From: Pyrus communis
Taxonomy: Eukaryota > Streptophyta > Magnoliopsida > Rosales > Rosaceae
Reading direction: 5' to 3'
DNA length: 64,000 nucleotides
NCBI RefSeq assembly: GCF_963583255.1
Contig: NC_084804.1
Span: 16,558,723 to 16,622,722, forward strand
Each line of letters starts with the position of its first letter. The first letter of the stretch is position 1. The translations under genes were made by a program, and so were the position numbers. Below the pieces are notes generated by a model. The model saw only the letters and a list, made by a program, of their open reading frames with translations, had not been told where the DNA came from and did no database searches. This document shows positions 25,116 to 36,401 of the stretch, piece by piece.

Positions 25116-28100
25116 ATGGAGTTCTCCATCAAGAAACCGTTTAAATCCCATGGCTCTGCCAAGCATATGAGGAAGATATCCGCCGGAGCAGAAGACATCA
25201 ACCACGAGGAGCTCCCCATTCTTCTGGATCACGACCACCGCCACCACACCCAGCCGATGACGGACGTCGATTTGGCCGACCGCCGGGAAGTCATCGTCAA
25301 AATCGACGAAGGCGCAGATTCGTCCACAAGCACCAGCGACCCTGCCAAAAATGGCAGGAAGGTTTGGCGGCAGTCCAGCATCGATTTCTGGCACGGGGAA
25401 GGCAACGGCGCTGGCAATGCCGAGAATTTTGATTTCGTGCAGCGTGGGAAGACGGATGAGGGGACTGGGGAGGATCCGCCGTCGAAGCTGATTGGGCAGT
25501 TCCTGCATAAGCAGCGAGCCTCCGGCGACATGACGCTGGATATGGATTTGGAGATGGAGGAGCTGCAGAGCGAGCGCGATTTGCCGCCCCTGGCCGAGTC
25601 GCCGAGTCCGAGGAACTCCCGCAACTCGAAGGAGCTCAAAGTCTCGTTCCAATCGCCGGCGCCGGACCTCACCGATACGCCGCAAGCCGAGTCGGTTCGG
25701 AGGCGATACAGGGAGTCCCCCGATGAGGAGCGGCGCCGCAGCGAGAGGTTGAGCAACGGACAGGACGACGTCGTCCGGTGCACTTCCAACGCCTCATTCC
25801 GCCGAGAGCCTTCGTTCTCGAACAAGTCCGATTTGTTGAGAATAAAGACCAAGTCCAGACTAGTGGACCCGCCCGAAGAGCCGGATTTCAAGTCGGGCCG
25901 GATCCCGCGGTCGGGACAGATCCCGAAATCGGGTCAGATGAGGTCCGGGTTGCTGAGCCGCGGCGGCGACGACGACGACGACGACCCGTTTCTGGAGGAG
26001 GACGTGCCGCACGAGTACAAGAGGGCGAACTTCAACGCATTGACGCTGCTTCAGTGGGTAAGCTTGGTTTTGATCATTGGGGCGGTGGTTTGCACGCTGA
26101 CGATTCCAGTTCTGAGGGAGAAGAGCTTGTGGAAACTGAAATTGTGGAAGTGGGAGGTCTTGATTTTGGTTCTGATATGCGGGAGATTGGTTTCGGGTTG
26201 GGGGATTAGGATCATAGTGTTTTTTGTGGAGAGGAATTTCCTTCTGCGGAAGAGAGTTTTGTATTTCGTGTATGGAGTCCGAAAGGCGGTGCAGAACTGC
26301 CTCTGGCTCGGCCTGGTTCTGATAGCATGGCATTTCATGTTTGATAAGAAGGTGGAAAGGGAGACCAATAGCGAGGTGGTCGCTTATGTGACGAAAATCT
26401 TGTTCTGTCTCTTGATTGGAGTGTTGCTGTGGCTGGTGAAGACGTTGATTGTGAAGGTGCTGGCTTCGTCATTCCATGTGAGGTCATATTTTGATCGGAT
26501 TCAGGACTCGCTTTTTAATCAGTATGTGATTGAGACGCTGTCCGGGCGGCCTTTGATTGAGATGCAGAATGCGGAGGAGGAGGACGACAGGCTGGCGGAT
26601 GAGGTCAGGAAGCTGCAGAATGCCGGGGCTACTATGCCTCCGGACCTCAAGGCAAATGCATTCCCGTCCGCTAGGATTGGGAGGGTGATTGGGAGTGGTT
26701 CGATAAGGAGTGGGAGGGTGATTGCGGGTAGCGGGCTTATTGGGAAGAGCACCAAGTATTCTAAGCCACTTTCCAAGAAGGCAGAGGAGACCGGGATCAC
26801 GATTGATCACTTGCATAAGCTCAATCCCAAGAATGTGTCTGCTTGGAATATGAAGAGGCTGATGAATATTGTTAGAAAAGGGCATCTTAAGACGCTTGAT
26901 GAGCAGATTCTGGATGCCACTGGTGAGGATGAAGCTGATACTCAGATCAGGAGTGAGGTTGAGGCAAAGGCTGCTGCTAAAAAGATATTCCAGAATGTGG
27001 CTAGGCGTGGTTCCAAGTAAGTTTCGAATGTTCCCATCTTCGTTATAATCACACGGGTTTACGAGTTGATCTGGACTGTTACTTGGTTTTACCTTGTTAT
27101 GGTGTTTCTAAACTTCGGTTCCTATTTGTTTCTTGTGTGGTCCTGATTTTCCATCAGTTATTGTTTTCTTCACATTTGGAATGCCTAATGAATTCTATTA
27201 GCTGTTTTTGTTTCTAATTTTAGATATTCAATGCCATCTGTTGTATGGAAGATATAGATTTATGCTATGTTACTGTTAGTTGACTACTTCATATCACATG
27301 ATTTGTGCAAGTATGCCATCTGTGTTAAGGTGCCAGTTTTGTGCCACGCATATCAAGGGATGATAATATGTTTGAGAAATTAAAAGGGGAAACGAGGAGA
27401 TGCTCCTAAGTTGACGAGGAGACACTTCTAAGTCAACGAGGAAGTAAGAGAGAAAATAAAAAATAAGAATACAACCTAGAGTGAAAAAATGCTATATGCC
27501 AATGTTTTCTGCACTTATTGTTTTGAAGACCATAGAAACCCTTAGAAACATAAAAGTGGGTAATCTTCATTTTAATTTTTTCATTTTTTTTCTCTTGATT
27601 TTGTCTCCCTTACATTCTATCTTTTGATCGAATCTCACTTACCCATTTTTCTTTTAGGTTCATATACCTGGAGGACTTGATGCGTTTCATGGAAGAAGAC
27701 GAGGCTGTGAAGACCATGAGTCTTTTTGAAGGGGCATCTGAGCACAAGAGAATCAGCAAATCTGCCTTGAAAAATTGGGTGGTAAGTTTCATATTTTAAG
27801 TGTTGGACTCTGAAACAAACCCTCATGTATGAACGTGAATGCAACTCTGCAGGAGAGTTTCATGTTAGAGTGTTTAAAACCCCCTACGTCATCAAAACAA
27901 TGCCTGAACGTTGTTTTTATTAGCTTGATAAGTAACGTGCTGAATTGGTTCCAGGTCAGTGCCTTCAGAGAACGGAGAGCACTTGCTCTGACGCTGAATG
28001 ATACCAAAACAGCTGTGAATACACTTCATCGCGTGGTGAACATAATAGTTGCTATTGTTATAATTGTTATATGGCTTCTGGTTCTAGGAATTGCCACCAG

Positions 28101-28956
28101 CAAATTTCTCTTGTTTGTGAGTTCTCAGCTTGTGGTTGTGGCATTTGTCTTTGGTAACACCTGCAAGACGATATTTGAAGCAATCATATTTTTATTCGTG
28201 ATGCATCCATTTGACGTGGGAGATCGTTGCGAAATAGACGGAGTTCAGGTACATTTCCATCTTTATCTGTGTCACATGCGAAAGTTTTTTTCTTATCAAT
28301 GTGTGGTGCCTAATTTGTTTATCAATCACTCTCAGATGGTAGTTGAAGAAATGAACATCTTGAGTACAGTTTTCCTAAGGTATGACAACACAAAAATCGT
28401 GTACCCAAACAGCATCCTCGCGACTTTGCCCATCCTTAACTACTATCGTAGTCCTGACACGGGAGATGCTATTGAGTTCTGCATCCATGTATCAACTCCG
28501 CCAGATAGGATTGTTTTAATGAGGGAAAGAATAATCAGGTATGCAGAACTATCTTTTGTCACTTCGTACTTTAAAATATTGTATTAGTTTTGTGAAAACG
28601 CGGAAAACCTCAACTCTTAACTGTAATGTCTGGTTAATAAATTATTTCATGTGGTTTGCGATTACAGTTACATCGAGAACAAGAAGGAGCACTGGTATCC
28701 AGCACCAATGATTATAACGAAGGATGTAGAAGAACTAAATAGGGTACGGTTTGCAATTTGGCCTCAACATAGAATGAACTTCCAGGACATAGGAGAAAGG
28801 TTTGTAAGGAGAGGCTATTTGGTCGAAGAGATGGTACGCATATTCCAGGAGCTTGACATCCAGTTCCGCCTTCTGCCTATTGACATAAACGTCCGAGCCA
28901 TGCCTGGCATGACTGGCCAGGTTCCCTCTAATTACACGGCAACTAAAGCCGATTGA
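25116..28956 (+). CDS. MSL6-like: MscS-like mechanosensitive channel (MSL4/5/6 clade)
   Basis: This is a plasma-membrane channel of the MscS family that opens under membrane tension. Exons 25116-27016, 27658-27781, 27955-28248, 28336-28538 and 28668-28956 join to 936 aa. The long N terminus is soluble and ends in an Asp run. Hydrophobic segments lie at about aa 308-332, 343-366, 388-410 and 425-447; after a long cytosolic loop with GITIDHLHKLNPKNVSAWNM come TM5 (about 702-722) and the pore helix TM6 (about 726-772) ending HPFDVGDRCEIDGVQ. The remainder is the MscS beta and C-terminal region (NYYRSPDTGDAIEF, HWYPAPM). Exon 1 holds two thirds of the protein and is GC-rich. The ATG gives MEFSIKKPFKSH. 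The tandem duplication upstream may include its promoter. The exact orthologue within the clade is uncertain. Confidence 0.95.
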
Positions 28957-29395
28957 GGGAACAAGGTAGTCCATGAAAACTTATCCGATCTCGCCAAGAA
29001 GCACATAGAAACTTCTACATCCCCTGGCAGGCAAGTTGTAGAGAAGCACAGGGAATCAACATCGTCCGGATGCAGTAGGATCGTGTAGAGAAAAGGAAAG
29101 GATGATATCCATCTGATATGGTTTGATGGGTTGATCTCTCTAAGTTGGTTGCCTTCAGTCTTGAAATAGGGCAAACAATGGTGTACATTTTTTCTCTCTG
29201 ATTTTGTAGATTTTTCGTAAAGTTATTACTCTCAATCTCTCTCAATATCTTCATCTCTATATATGTCTATGCATTTTTGTGTAACTGCTTATCTATTTGT
29301 AAAACTCAAAAATTACCAACCAATATTGGAGAATGTCTTTTGCACTTAACAATGTAGAAATTGTTATTGGGACTATGGAAAGGTCACCGTGCTAT

Positions 29396-31496
29396 TAGGG
29401 GTGGGTTCGGTTCGGTTCGGTTCGGTTTTCCCCAAGTAGCTTAAAAAAAGTATATGAAAACAACTTGCATCCATTTTGTAATAAGTCCTATTTCAACATT
29501 AATATACCGCTTGTATCACACGCCATGTAGACTCAAATGGGTATGCCTCTGAAGACCCATGAATAGGATTGTCGTCCAGCAGAACTTCAACACAAGAAAG
29601 AGTTGAACTTGCAATAGATTCGAGATTGTATCCTCCTTCTAAAGCCAACACGATTTTTCCGTTGGCAAAACTCATCAACTGAGAGACAATAAAAATATGT
29701 CAAACATACAATAATCAAGGCCACATTAATGAGAAAAGAGACACTGTAAAATGACCTTTTTCAACATAACTGCGTATCCATATGGTGTGACACGACAACC
29801 CCCTACAGGATCACCGGCAGCTGTTTCAACAAATTTGAAAATTAACAATTATGATACTTAAATAGAAATCAAAGATAAGTACTACTGCAAGCTAAACTAT
29901 CCACACAATAAAATGAAAACTCATTCTGCAACCTGCATTAAATAGAGAAAGTTAGCCCACCAACCTGCATCAAATCCTGCAGAGACCATAATTAAGTCTG
30001 GATTAAACACCTTGGCAACAGGAACCAAAACATGATCCCAAACTGCAAAATAGTCTGCGTCCCCACACTGGCCATTTTCCCAGGGGACATTAATGTTGTA
30101 TCCTGCTCCTGGTCCTTCTCCAATCATAGTATAGAAGCCGTCACCATTAGCTGGATAAAAACTTCCAAACTCATGCCTGAAAAAAGCACAACACCATACT
30201 GTCATCAGAATTAGGAACTTTGATCTTATGCAAGACAAGTCAACCAAACAAGTTACATACTACAAGCTCCAATGTGATAACTTTTGATACAATGATAGAA
30301 GTTAGAAAATTGAAAATTACAGAATCCTTGAAAAGTGTAAATAAAAACCTTGTAGGAAACTTAAATTCAAGAAAAGAACAAAGGAATCCCAAGCAGCACA
30401 TCTTAACAAAACACTACATGATGGAATCTAACTTCAACTTTGTTATGTTAAACATATGCTTAGAAGATCAAGGAAAAGAACAAGTATCAATTCAAAATTC
30501 TGGCATACCTATGAACCGAGAAGAATAAAACACGAGGATCCTTCCAGAACATCTTTTGAGTACTGTTACCATGATGCACATCCCAATCAACGATTAAAAT
30601 TTTGTTGATACCCAATTCTGGCTGTCAATTAGAACGTGTGAAAAAAACAGTTGAATTTTCAAAACAAGTATTCCACGTTTCATAAGAAAATAAAATAAAA
30701 GGAAACTGCAAGGCTCAAAAGTGAAGTTCTAATTTCTGAATAACTACAAGGCAGGTCATACCTTTTCATTTAAAAGGACACTTGTTGCAATAGCTACATT
30801 GTTGTACAGAAAAAATCCCATAGCTTTGTTTTGTTCCGCATGATGTCCTGGAGGCCTAATGATAGCCACGGCAAGAACAAGCTGACGGCGAGATCAAAGA
30901 TTGGCGCTGGCGGCGAGGGCAAGGTGTGAGTCATGTGACCATGTGAGAGATTGAGAGAGACAGAGCGAGAGAGAGATGAGGCTCACTGGCTCAGGGCCTC
31001 AGGCTGCGCGAGACTGAAGAAGAAGAACTGAAGGCAGGGAAGGCCGGAAGGGAAGTAGGGAATGAGAGAGAAGAGGCTTAAGGGTTAGGGTTACAACGGT
31101 GGCTTTAGTTACAGGGAGTCAAGGCAGGGTTTTGTTATTTGTTAAGGCTTAAGGGTTTTGTTAAAAACATTAAAAAATTAAAAATAACCTCACAAATCCT
31201 GGAGGCATGAGGGTTCGAACCCATGCCTTCAGCTTGTACAGTTTCATTGAAACCAACTTGGCAATAGGTTCTGTTTTGTTATGATTGTATGACTAAACAG
31301 TTTATAAATATTCAAAAAAATTATATATATATATATATATATATATCGGTTCGGTTCGGTTTCCGAGCCTCAAAAACCGAAACCGAACTGGTCAGATTCG
31401 GTTTGGTTCGGTTTTTTTGCGGTTCGGTTTTTTTCGGCCTCGATCCGGTTCGGTTGTCGGTTTTTTTCGGTTTTCGGTTTTTTGAACCCACCCCTA
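29396..31496. mobile_element. Pack-hAT element carrying a histone deacetylase fragment (2,101 bp)
   Basis: A perfect 8-bp duplication, CGTGCTAT, flanks it (29388-29395, 31497-31504). The terminal inverted repeats are TAGGGGTGGGTTC on both sides, followed by subterminal arrays of CGGTT/AACCG motifs. Both are hallmarks of hAT elements. There is no transposase. About 1.36 kb of the interior is genomic DNA of a histone deacetylase gene, introns included. The rest (about 30872-31300) is GA-rich, moderately GC-rich DNA of unknown source plus an (AT)n tract at 31318-31346. It lies 440 bp downstream of the channel gene and is probably moved by a transposase encoded elsewhere. Confidence 0.85.
29508..30871 (-). 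pseudogene. Captured class II histone deacetylase fragment (HDA5/18-like)
   Basis: Five exons of a class II HDAC lie on the minus strand: about 30871-30762 ([17 protein letters not shown]), 30621-30509 ([12 protein letters not shown]), 30176-29965 (GEGPGAGYNINVPWENGQCG to VSAGFDA), 29820-29757 (GDPVGGCRVTPYGYAVML) and 29680-29508 (NGKIVLALEGGYNLESI to FESTWRVIQA). Splice sites are intact and no stop interrupts them. Active-site histidines and the zinc-binding Asp/His are present. The N-terminal part of the catalytic domain and everything after RVIQA are absent. The 3' edge lies in the next intron. Upstream of the 30871 junction the frame quickly meets a stop. The similarity is closest to HDA5/HDA18 as I recall them. 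It lies within a hAT element, so it is a captured fragment and not a resident gene. Confidence 0.85.
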
Positions 31497-31688
31497 CGTG
31501 CTATTTTCCCTTACAAAGAATATGAGAGAAAGTGCACATGATGTGCATAACGAGTTTGTAGGAGTGCTAATGAAAGCTTTCTTCATGACAAAATGATATT
31601 CCAAATTACACTAACTTAAAAAGAGAATTCAAACTCATATAAACAGGTGGGCTCCGATAACTACATTGAAATTTTACATGTCGACTAC

Positions 31689-31933
31689 TTTGGCAATCTA
31701 ATGCCTAAAATTCGAGTTATTATACTTGTGCTACTCCAGTGGATTCTCTTCTGTGTCATCTATCTAATAGAGGCAAACGAGTGAATTTTCCCTTTATTAA
31801 AACATCGGATGCGAATGGTCAATTGAGAAAATTATTATATTTTGGCAGTCTAATAACTAAAATTATGAGTTATTCTACTTGTGCTACTCAAGTGATCATC
31901 TTCTGTGTCATTTCTCTAATTGAGGCAAACAAG
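31689..31933. repeat. Local tandem duplication, 152-bp offset
   Basis: TTTGGCAATCTAATGCCTAA at 31689 is repeated as TTTGGCAGTCTAATAACTAA at 31841. ACTTGTGCTACTC and TTCTGTGTCAT also repeat in order. The second unit is broken after AGGCAAACAAG by the 31934-32938 insertion and resumes at 32950 with sequence matching the first unit (GTGAATTT). Confidence 0.75.
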
Positions 31934-32938
31934 CGAGTGAGTTGAGAGTTGGGTGTGGATAGTGGATAAACAGAAGCCCTTCTGACCTAGCCACTCCCTC
32001 TCTTTTCTCTCCAGCAGAAGCCCTTTTTCGTTGATTTTTGTTGCTGACTCATTCCTTTGGTTAGGGTCGGCAGGCAACCCCTTACCTTCTCTTTTTTCTT
32101 CTCCTCCTTAATCTTTGGTCTGTGTCCTACCCTCTGCAACCTATGGTTGTCGATTTCGAGGTCACAGTCTCGGTCGTCCTTGTTGTTTTCCCAACACATC
32201 TTACCGGTTTTATCTATGGCTTTCTTGTTTTGTTGTCTTCCCTCTCTTCTCCTCCTCCTTGTTGCCCATGCTTCTTTTTCTATTTCCATTTATGCAGCCC
32301 TATTCCTTCACTCCCTTCTTCCTTTTTTTCCCTTGCCTACATCTCCATCTCCGACCCCGCTTCACCTCCCCTTAATCCCTACCAAAAATCAGATCTTTGA
32401 GTTTTGGACTCGATTTCCGATGTGGATCTCTACCCTATTGCCCTCTACTTTACCGGCATGTATAAAATTTTGGGTGAAGTGTTATGCAGCCTCCGTCGTA
32501 GTAAAGGTGTTTTACACATCCCTTTGGCCCTCTCCACCCCGTGTTATATCAACTTGGTTCGTTTCTTGCAGATGTGGTGGTTGGTGGTACAGATCTAAAT
32601 GGCTCGGTGGATTGCACAGCTCTGAGATCTGATTTTTTATGTGGATTTTGTCTCTTTTTTTTGGTTAATGTTGATGTGATTGACTCTTTGTGGATCCTAC
32701 TTCATTCCAGTTTCTATATGGTTGTCATTCCGATGATTGCTGGCAAAAGTTCGATTGTGGAGGGCTGCGTTTATGTGATGGATATTAGATTTTATTTCTT
32801 TTTGTCTTGTGTTTTCATTTTTAGGGCTCTATAGTTGTGGAATTTGGCATCCCACTGTTTGTCTTGAGCCGTTGGTTGGCTTTGTATTTTGTTTTAAGTT
32901 TAATGAAGTTAAGCTCTTGTCCAAAAATAAATAAATAA
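31934..32938 (+). mobile_element. Retroposon insertion, about 1 kb (LINE-like or retroposed transcript)
   Basis: It is flanked by an 11-bp direct repeat, AGGCAAACAAG (31923-31933, 32939-32949). The + strand 3' end is an AAAAATAAATAAATAAA tail, and no terminal inverted repeats are present, so it has the form of a target-primed retroposition. It starts with CT-rich sequence. The open frames inside (such as 32057-32632) are low-complexity Ser/Leu/Phe-rich and match no reverse transcriptase, so it is either a severely truncated non-LTR element or a retroposed non-coding transcript. Confidence 0.6.
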
Positions 32939-33091
32939 AGGCAAACAAGTGAATTTCACTTTTGTGGGACATTGATTTTTTGGGCGCATGACACGTGGCA
33001 CCTTTGGTGGCAACAAGGACTGGTCAAGTTTCCTAGTCAGAATCAAAGTAAGCTATTCCAATGGGCTGGCTAGTCCAATGTGTAGTCAAAC

Positions 33092-34397
33092 TGTGATATC
33101 CCATCTCCAAAATTATTATTTTATTTTATTCTTGACGTATTTCGAAGATTTGATTGGAACTAGTTCTTTATTTCTCCAAATTTGAGAAAAATGAAGTGAG
33201 GGGTACTTTAGTCATTTCCAATTTTCTCGATCTTTTTGGTCAACTCTTGAATTGGTTAGGTAGAGTTCGATCCCATGAGTGCGTAGGCATAAACGGATCT
33301 TATTTCCGAGTCAGAACGGAGAAGTTAGAGTCGTTTGAAGTTGATGGCATTTTGGTAATTTTACCAAAATGCTATAAATGGGAGTGAAACCTCCAGAAAA
33401 GGGAGAGGTTTCTGAAAATGGAAGGGGGTAGCTGTTACTAACCCGTTTTAGGGGAGATTTGGACCCATTAACCCACAAACTTGACCCATTTGTATCTTCT
33501 TCATCCGAGCTCCATTTTGGGTGATTTTGGTGTCCATGGAAAGCTTTTGACGAACCCTACATCTTTGTGGTGTTAGATTTTCTAATTTCTTTTCCATCTT
33601 TGCAGTTCGAAGCCACAAAGCTCACGACTTTTTTGGCGGTTTTATCATTTTCCCGGTGATTCCGGCAACCCTTTCCTTTGAGTGAGGTGCTTTCGTATTC
33701 ATTTTAGAGTTAGGGGTTTAGAACCCTAGAAATCTGGTTTTCTCCGGTGAATTTGGACGGTTTCCGGTTAGAATTTATCGTCGGCCTAATTGTGAAAAGT
33801 GTTTCCCTTGTTGAGCTCTAGCTACCACGTAAATTTGAGCTCATCTAGTTAATGTTGAAAATTCGGGGTTTCTAAACCATCCATCTTGACTACCACCGCG
33901 TGTGGCGGTGCGTGAGATCGTTCACGAGTGTTGTCTAGGTTCCAAATACCTTTTAGTGACCTTGTGAACCTATGTCTAGCTCGGTTTCCCAAAATTCAAT
34001 TGTTTGGTGTGGTGATCAATTTGGACCGCCACTTGTTTGTGTGATTGACGACAATCCGACCGTTGGATCATAATGAAATTTTAGTATGTTATTCTAGAAA
34101 CATAATGTGGACTTTGGGAAGTTATGGATCATAAATCCGATGTGCGGATCTTCAAGATCGAATTACGTAGAGTGGTGGACCCTATCGTTGACCGAGAGTT
34201 GAATTGTTGTCAACATGTCTCATTACATTCTAAATAATAAAATTAGTACCATGGGAGACTTAAGTGAAGTCTAGTGGCCTACATTGGTTAGAGAGTGACT
34301 TGAACATATGTGATATGGTTATCACCTTAATTTCTTATATTGGTATCATCTGCGAATATGACTTGGTTTTATAATGTGAGTTCTATTGAAATGTAAT

Positions 34398-34432
<35 letters not shown>

Positions 34433-36396
34433 ATATTTAGCCATAGACCTATGTTTATTAAACATGATTTGGCTTGTGTACTGATGATGATCGTGATATG
34501 TGTTTTGACGTGCATATTGAAAGGTGGTTGATTTGCATGGATGGTATGATATGATGAAATGTGAGTGACTTTAATATATGTGAATATGAATTGGTTTTAT
34601 AATTATGTTTCCTATAAATTTTTAATTTTTATATTTAGCCATTGAGGTAGTTTATGAAGTGGGATTTGATGTGCATATTGGAAATATGGTTTGTTTTATA
34701 TGATTGGCTTGATTTGCTGAAAGGTGAGGGCTAGTAGTGGACTAGGACCCTGCTTGGTTAATCCGCATTGGGGGGTCACTAGTGGTCTTGCTTGGTTAGT
34801 CCGCATTGGGGGACAATACTATATGCATGGATCGCGCTTGGTTAATTCGTGTTGGGCGATCCTTATAGCCATGTATGCTTAGGAGTGATCGTGCTTGGTT
34901 AATCCGCATTGGGTGATCACTTCCTAACAGTTGTAGGAGTGACTCTGCTTGGTTAATCCGCATTGGGGGGTCACTGCTTGCTTGGTTACTTTCTTAGGGG
35001 TGGCTCTGCTTGGTTAATCCGCTTTGGGGGGCCATTTCCTGTTTGGTTACTTATGTAGGGTTCGGTCAAACTGCATCCTTCTAGCCCTACTTTTCATTGT
35101 GTTGTATGAGATTATGGTTGTGAGATATTGTGATTTGTTTCAGACGAACCGTTGAATGTCTAAGTGACTTCTTCAGAGTTTTCAAAGGTTTGGTATTGAT
35201 TTCTTATGAATGATTTATATTCAAGGTTTATAAATTGTGATTGATGGCTGGTTTTATTATTGTATCACATGCTTATATTATTGTCACTCACCCGAGCCTC
35301 ATAGCCTATCTGAGTGCCTGATTTGCCAGAGCACCAATCCCATAATGTAGGCATTGACTTTACATATGACAGGTCTGGGTAGATTATGAGAAATCACTTG
35401 ATATTTTGGTTCCGTTGAGTGGTCCGGAACCCGATGTTGTTGGATTCTGTTGAGTAGTCCGGAATCTTTGCTCTTGTTCATTCCATAAGGTGATCTTAGA
35501 ATCCTAAATTTGAGTAGATGAGAATTACCCACAATAGATATTGTGAAAATAAATTAGAATTTCCATGTTTATTACTCATAATCCAAGTGGGGAATTATAT
35601 AGAGTTTCTTGGTTAATTCGTGAAATGTTATGTTATCGCATTGTTTGATTAACGTAATTAAATGCTAAGATCGTTCATCTTAGATTCATGAATTGATTAA
35701 TTGATGGGATTGTGGAATGACGTTGGATATGAGTGTGGTTATTATAAGTATTTTAGTTGATTAATATTTCTAGAGAATAATATGTACTTTGTTAATTCTT
35801 AAATATGTTACACGCTATGAAATGCGATTTTATGTGGGAAACGTGATGAATTATGTGATGGATGAAGTGGAAATGTTAATCGTCATGTAGGATTGTTATG
35901 TTGGATATCGTTGTTATTGTTATGATTAGACTTGTTGATAAATGTGGCTAGAGAATGGTATTGTGCTTCGTTGCTTCTTTGAAATGATATATGTTGTGAA
36001 TTGCGGTATCATGTTGCGACATAATGACCTATATATAGATGGAGGGGAAATCATGATTTTCAGGTGGGTTTGTTATGTAACCCTGAGTCTAGTAATTTCA
36101 TGCTTGTCAAGTTCTATTGATTGATTGAGAAATGTTATGCCTTTCGACTTAATTGGACTGTGGTATATGTCAATTATTGTGCATGATAAACTACGAATGG
36201 CTTGATCCCTGTTTAGGGTACGTAGGCAGTCTAATGGGGATGTTAGATGTAGCCATAAAGTATACAAAAAATTACTATGCGATTCGATTATTGAGTTGTG
36301 CTTTGCCCATATTCTGGAGGCGGGGGTATGATAGATACGGATTTTTGGTAACGTCACGTGTTAATTCTGGACGTATGTCGGGATTGAGACGTGACA
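33092..36396 (+). mobile_element. Long solo LTR (3,305 bp)
   Basis: It starts TGTGATATCCC and ends GAGACGTGACA, with a 5-bp duplication CAAAC at 33087-33091 and 36397-36401. It contains CTATAAATGGGAG at about 33371 (possible LTR TATA box) and, near its 3' end (36205-36260), the CCCTGTTTAGGGTACGTAGG block shared with the 7.5-9 kb solo LTR. No gag-pol domain, primer site or second LTR copy is visible within it. The length would suit Tekay/Del-type Ty3/gypsy LTRs, but that is inference. It holds the hairpin array at 34746-35035 and a (TA)n tract at about 34399-34422. Confidence 0.75.
34746..35035 (+). repeat. Six-unit hairpin array in the solo LTR
   Basis: Six spaced copies share a core TGCTTGGTTAATCCGCATTG (with one to three changes each). 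Each core is bracketed by arms that pair with each other: 34746-34777 (GACCC/GGGTC), 34785-34814 (GTCTT/GGGAC, two G-U pairs), 34829-34862 (GGATCG/CGATCC), 34885-34920 (GTGATC/GATCAC), 34939-34974 (GTGAC/GTCAC) and 35000-35035 (GTGGC/GCCAT, one G-U pair). The arm sequence differs between units while pairing is kept. Loops are 20-26 nt. Its function is unknown. Confidence 0.75.
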
Positions 36397-36401
36397 CAAA
36401 C

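Noticed and set aside
25059..26885. Long minus-strand and alternative-frame open frames over the channel gene
   Set aside because: They are shadows of the GC-rich first exon of the MSL gene. None resembles a protein family, while the + frame has clear MscS homology.
29921..30860. Functional histone deacetylase gene
   Set aside because: Exons are truncated at both ends of the catalytic region and the whole segment lies between hAT terminal repeats with a target duplication.
31200..31235. Possible tRNA T-arm (AGGGTTCGAACCC)
   Set aside because: Only a short palindromic B-box-like sequence is present. No acceptor, D or anticodon arms can be drawn.
32057..32632. 191-codon open frame in the retroposon
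   Set aside because: It is low-complexity and Phe/Ser/Leu-rich with no domain, and overlapping frames look the same. It reflects CT-rich DNA.
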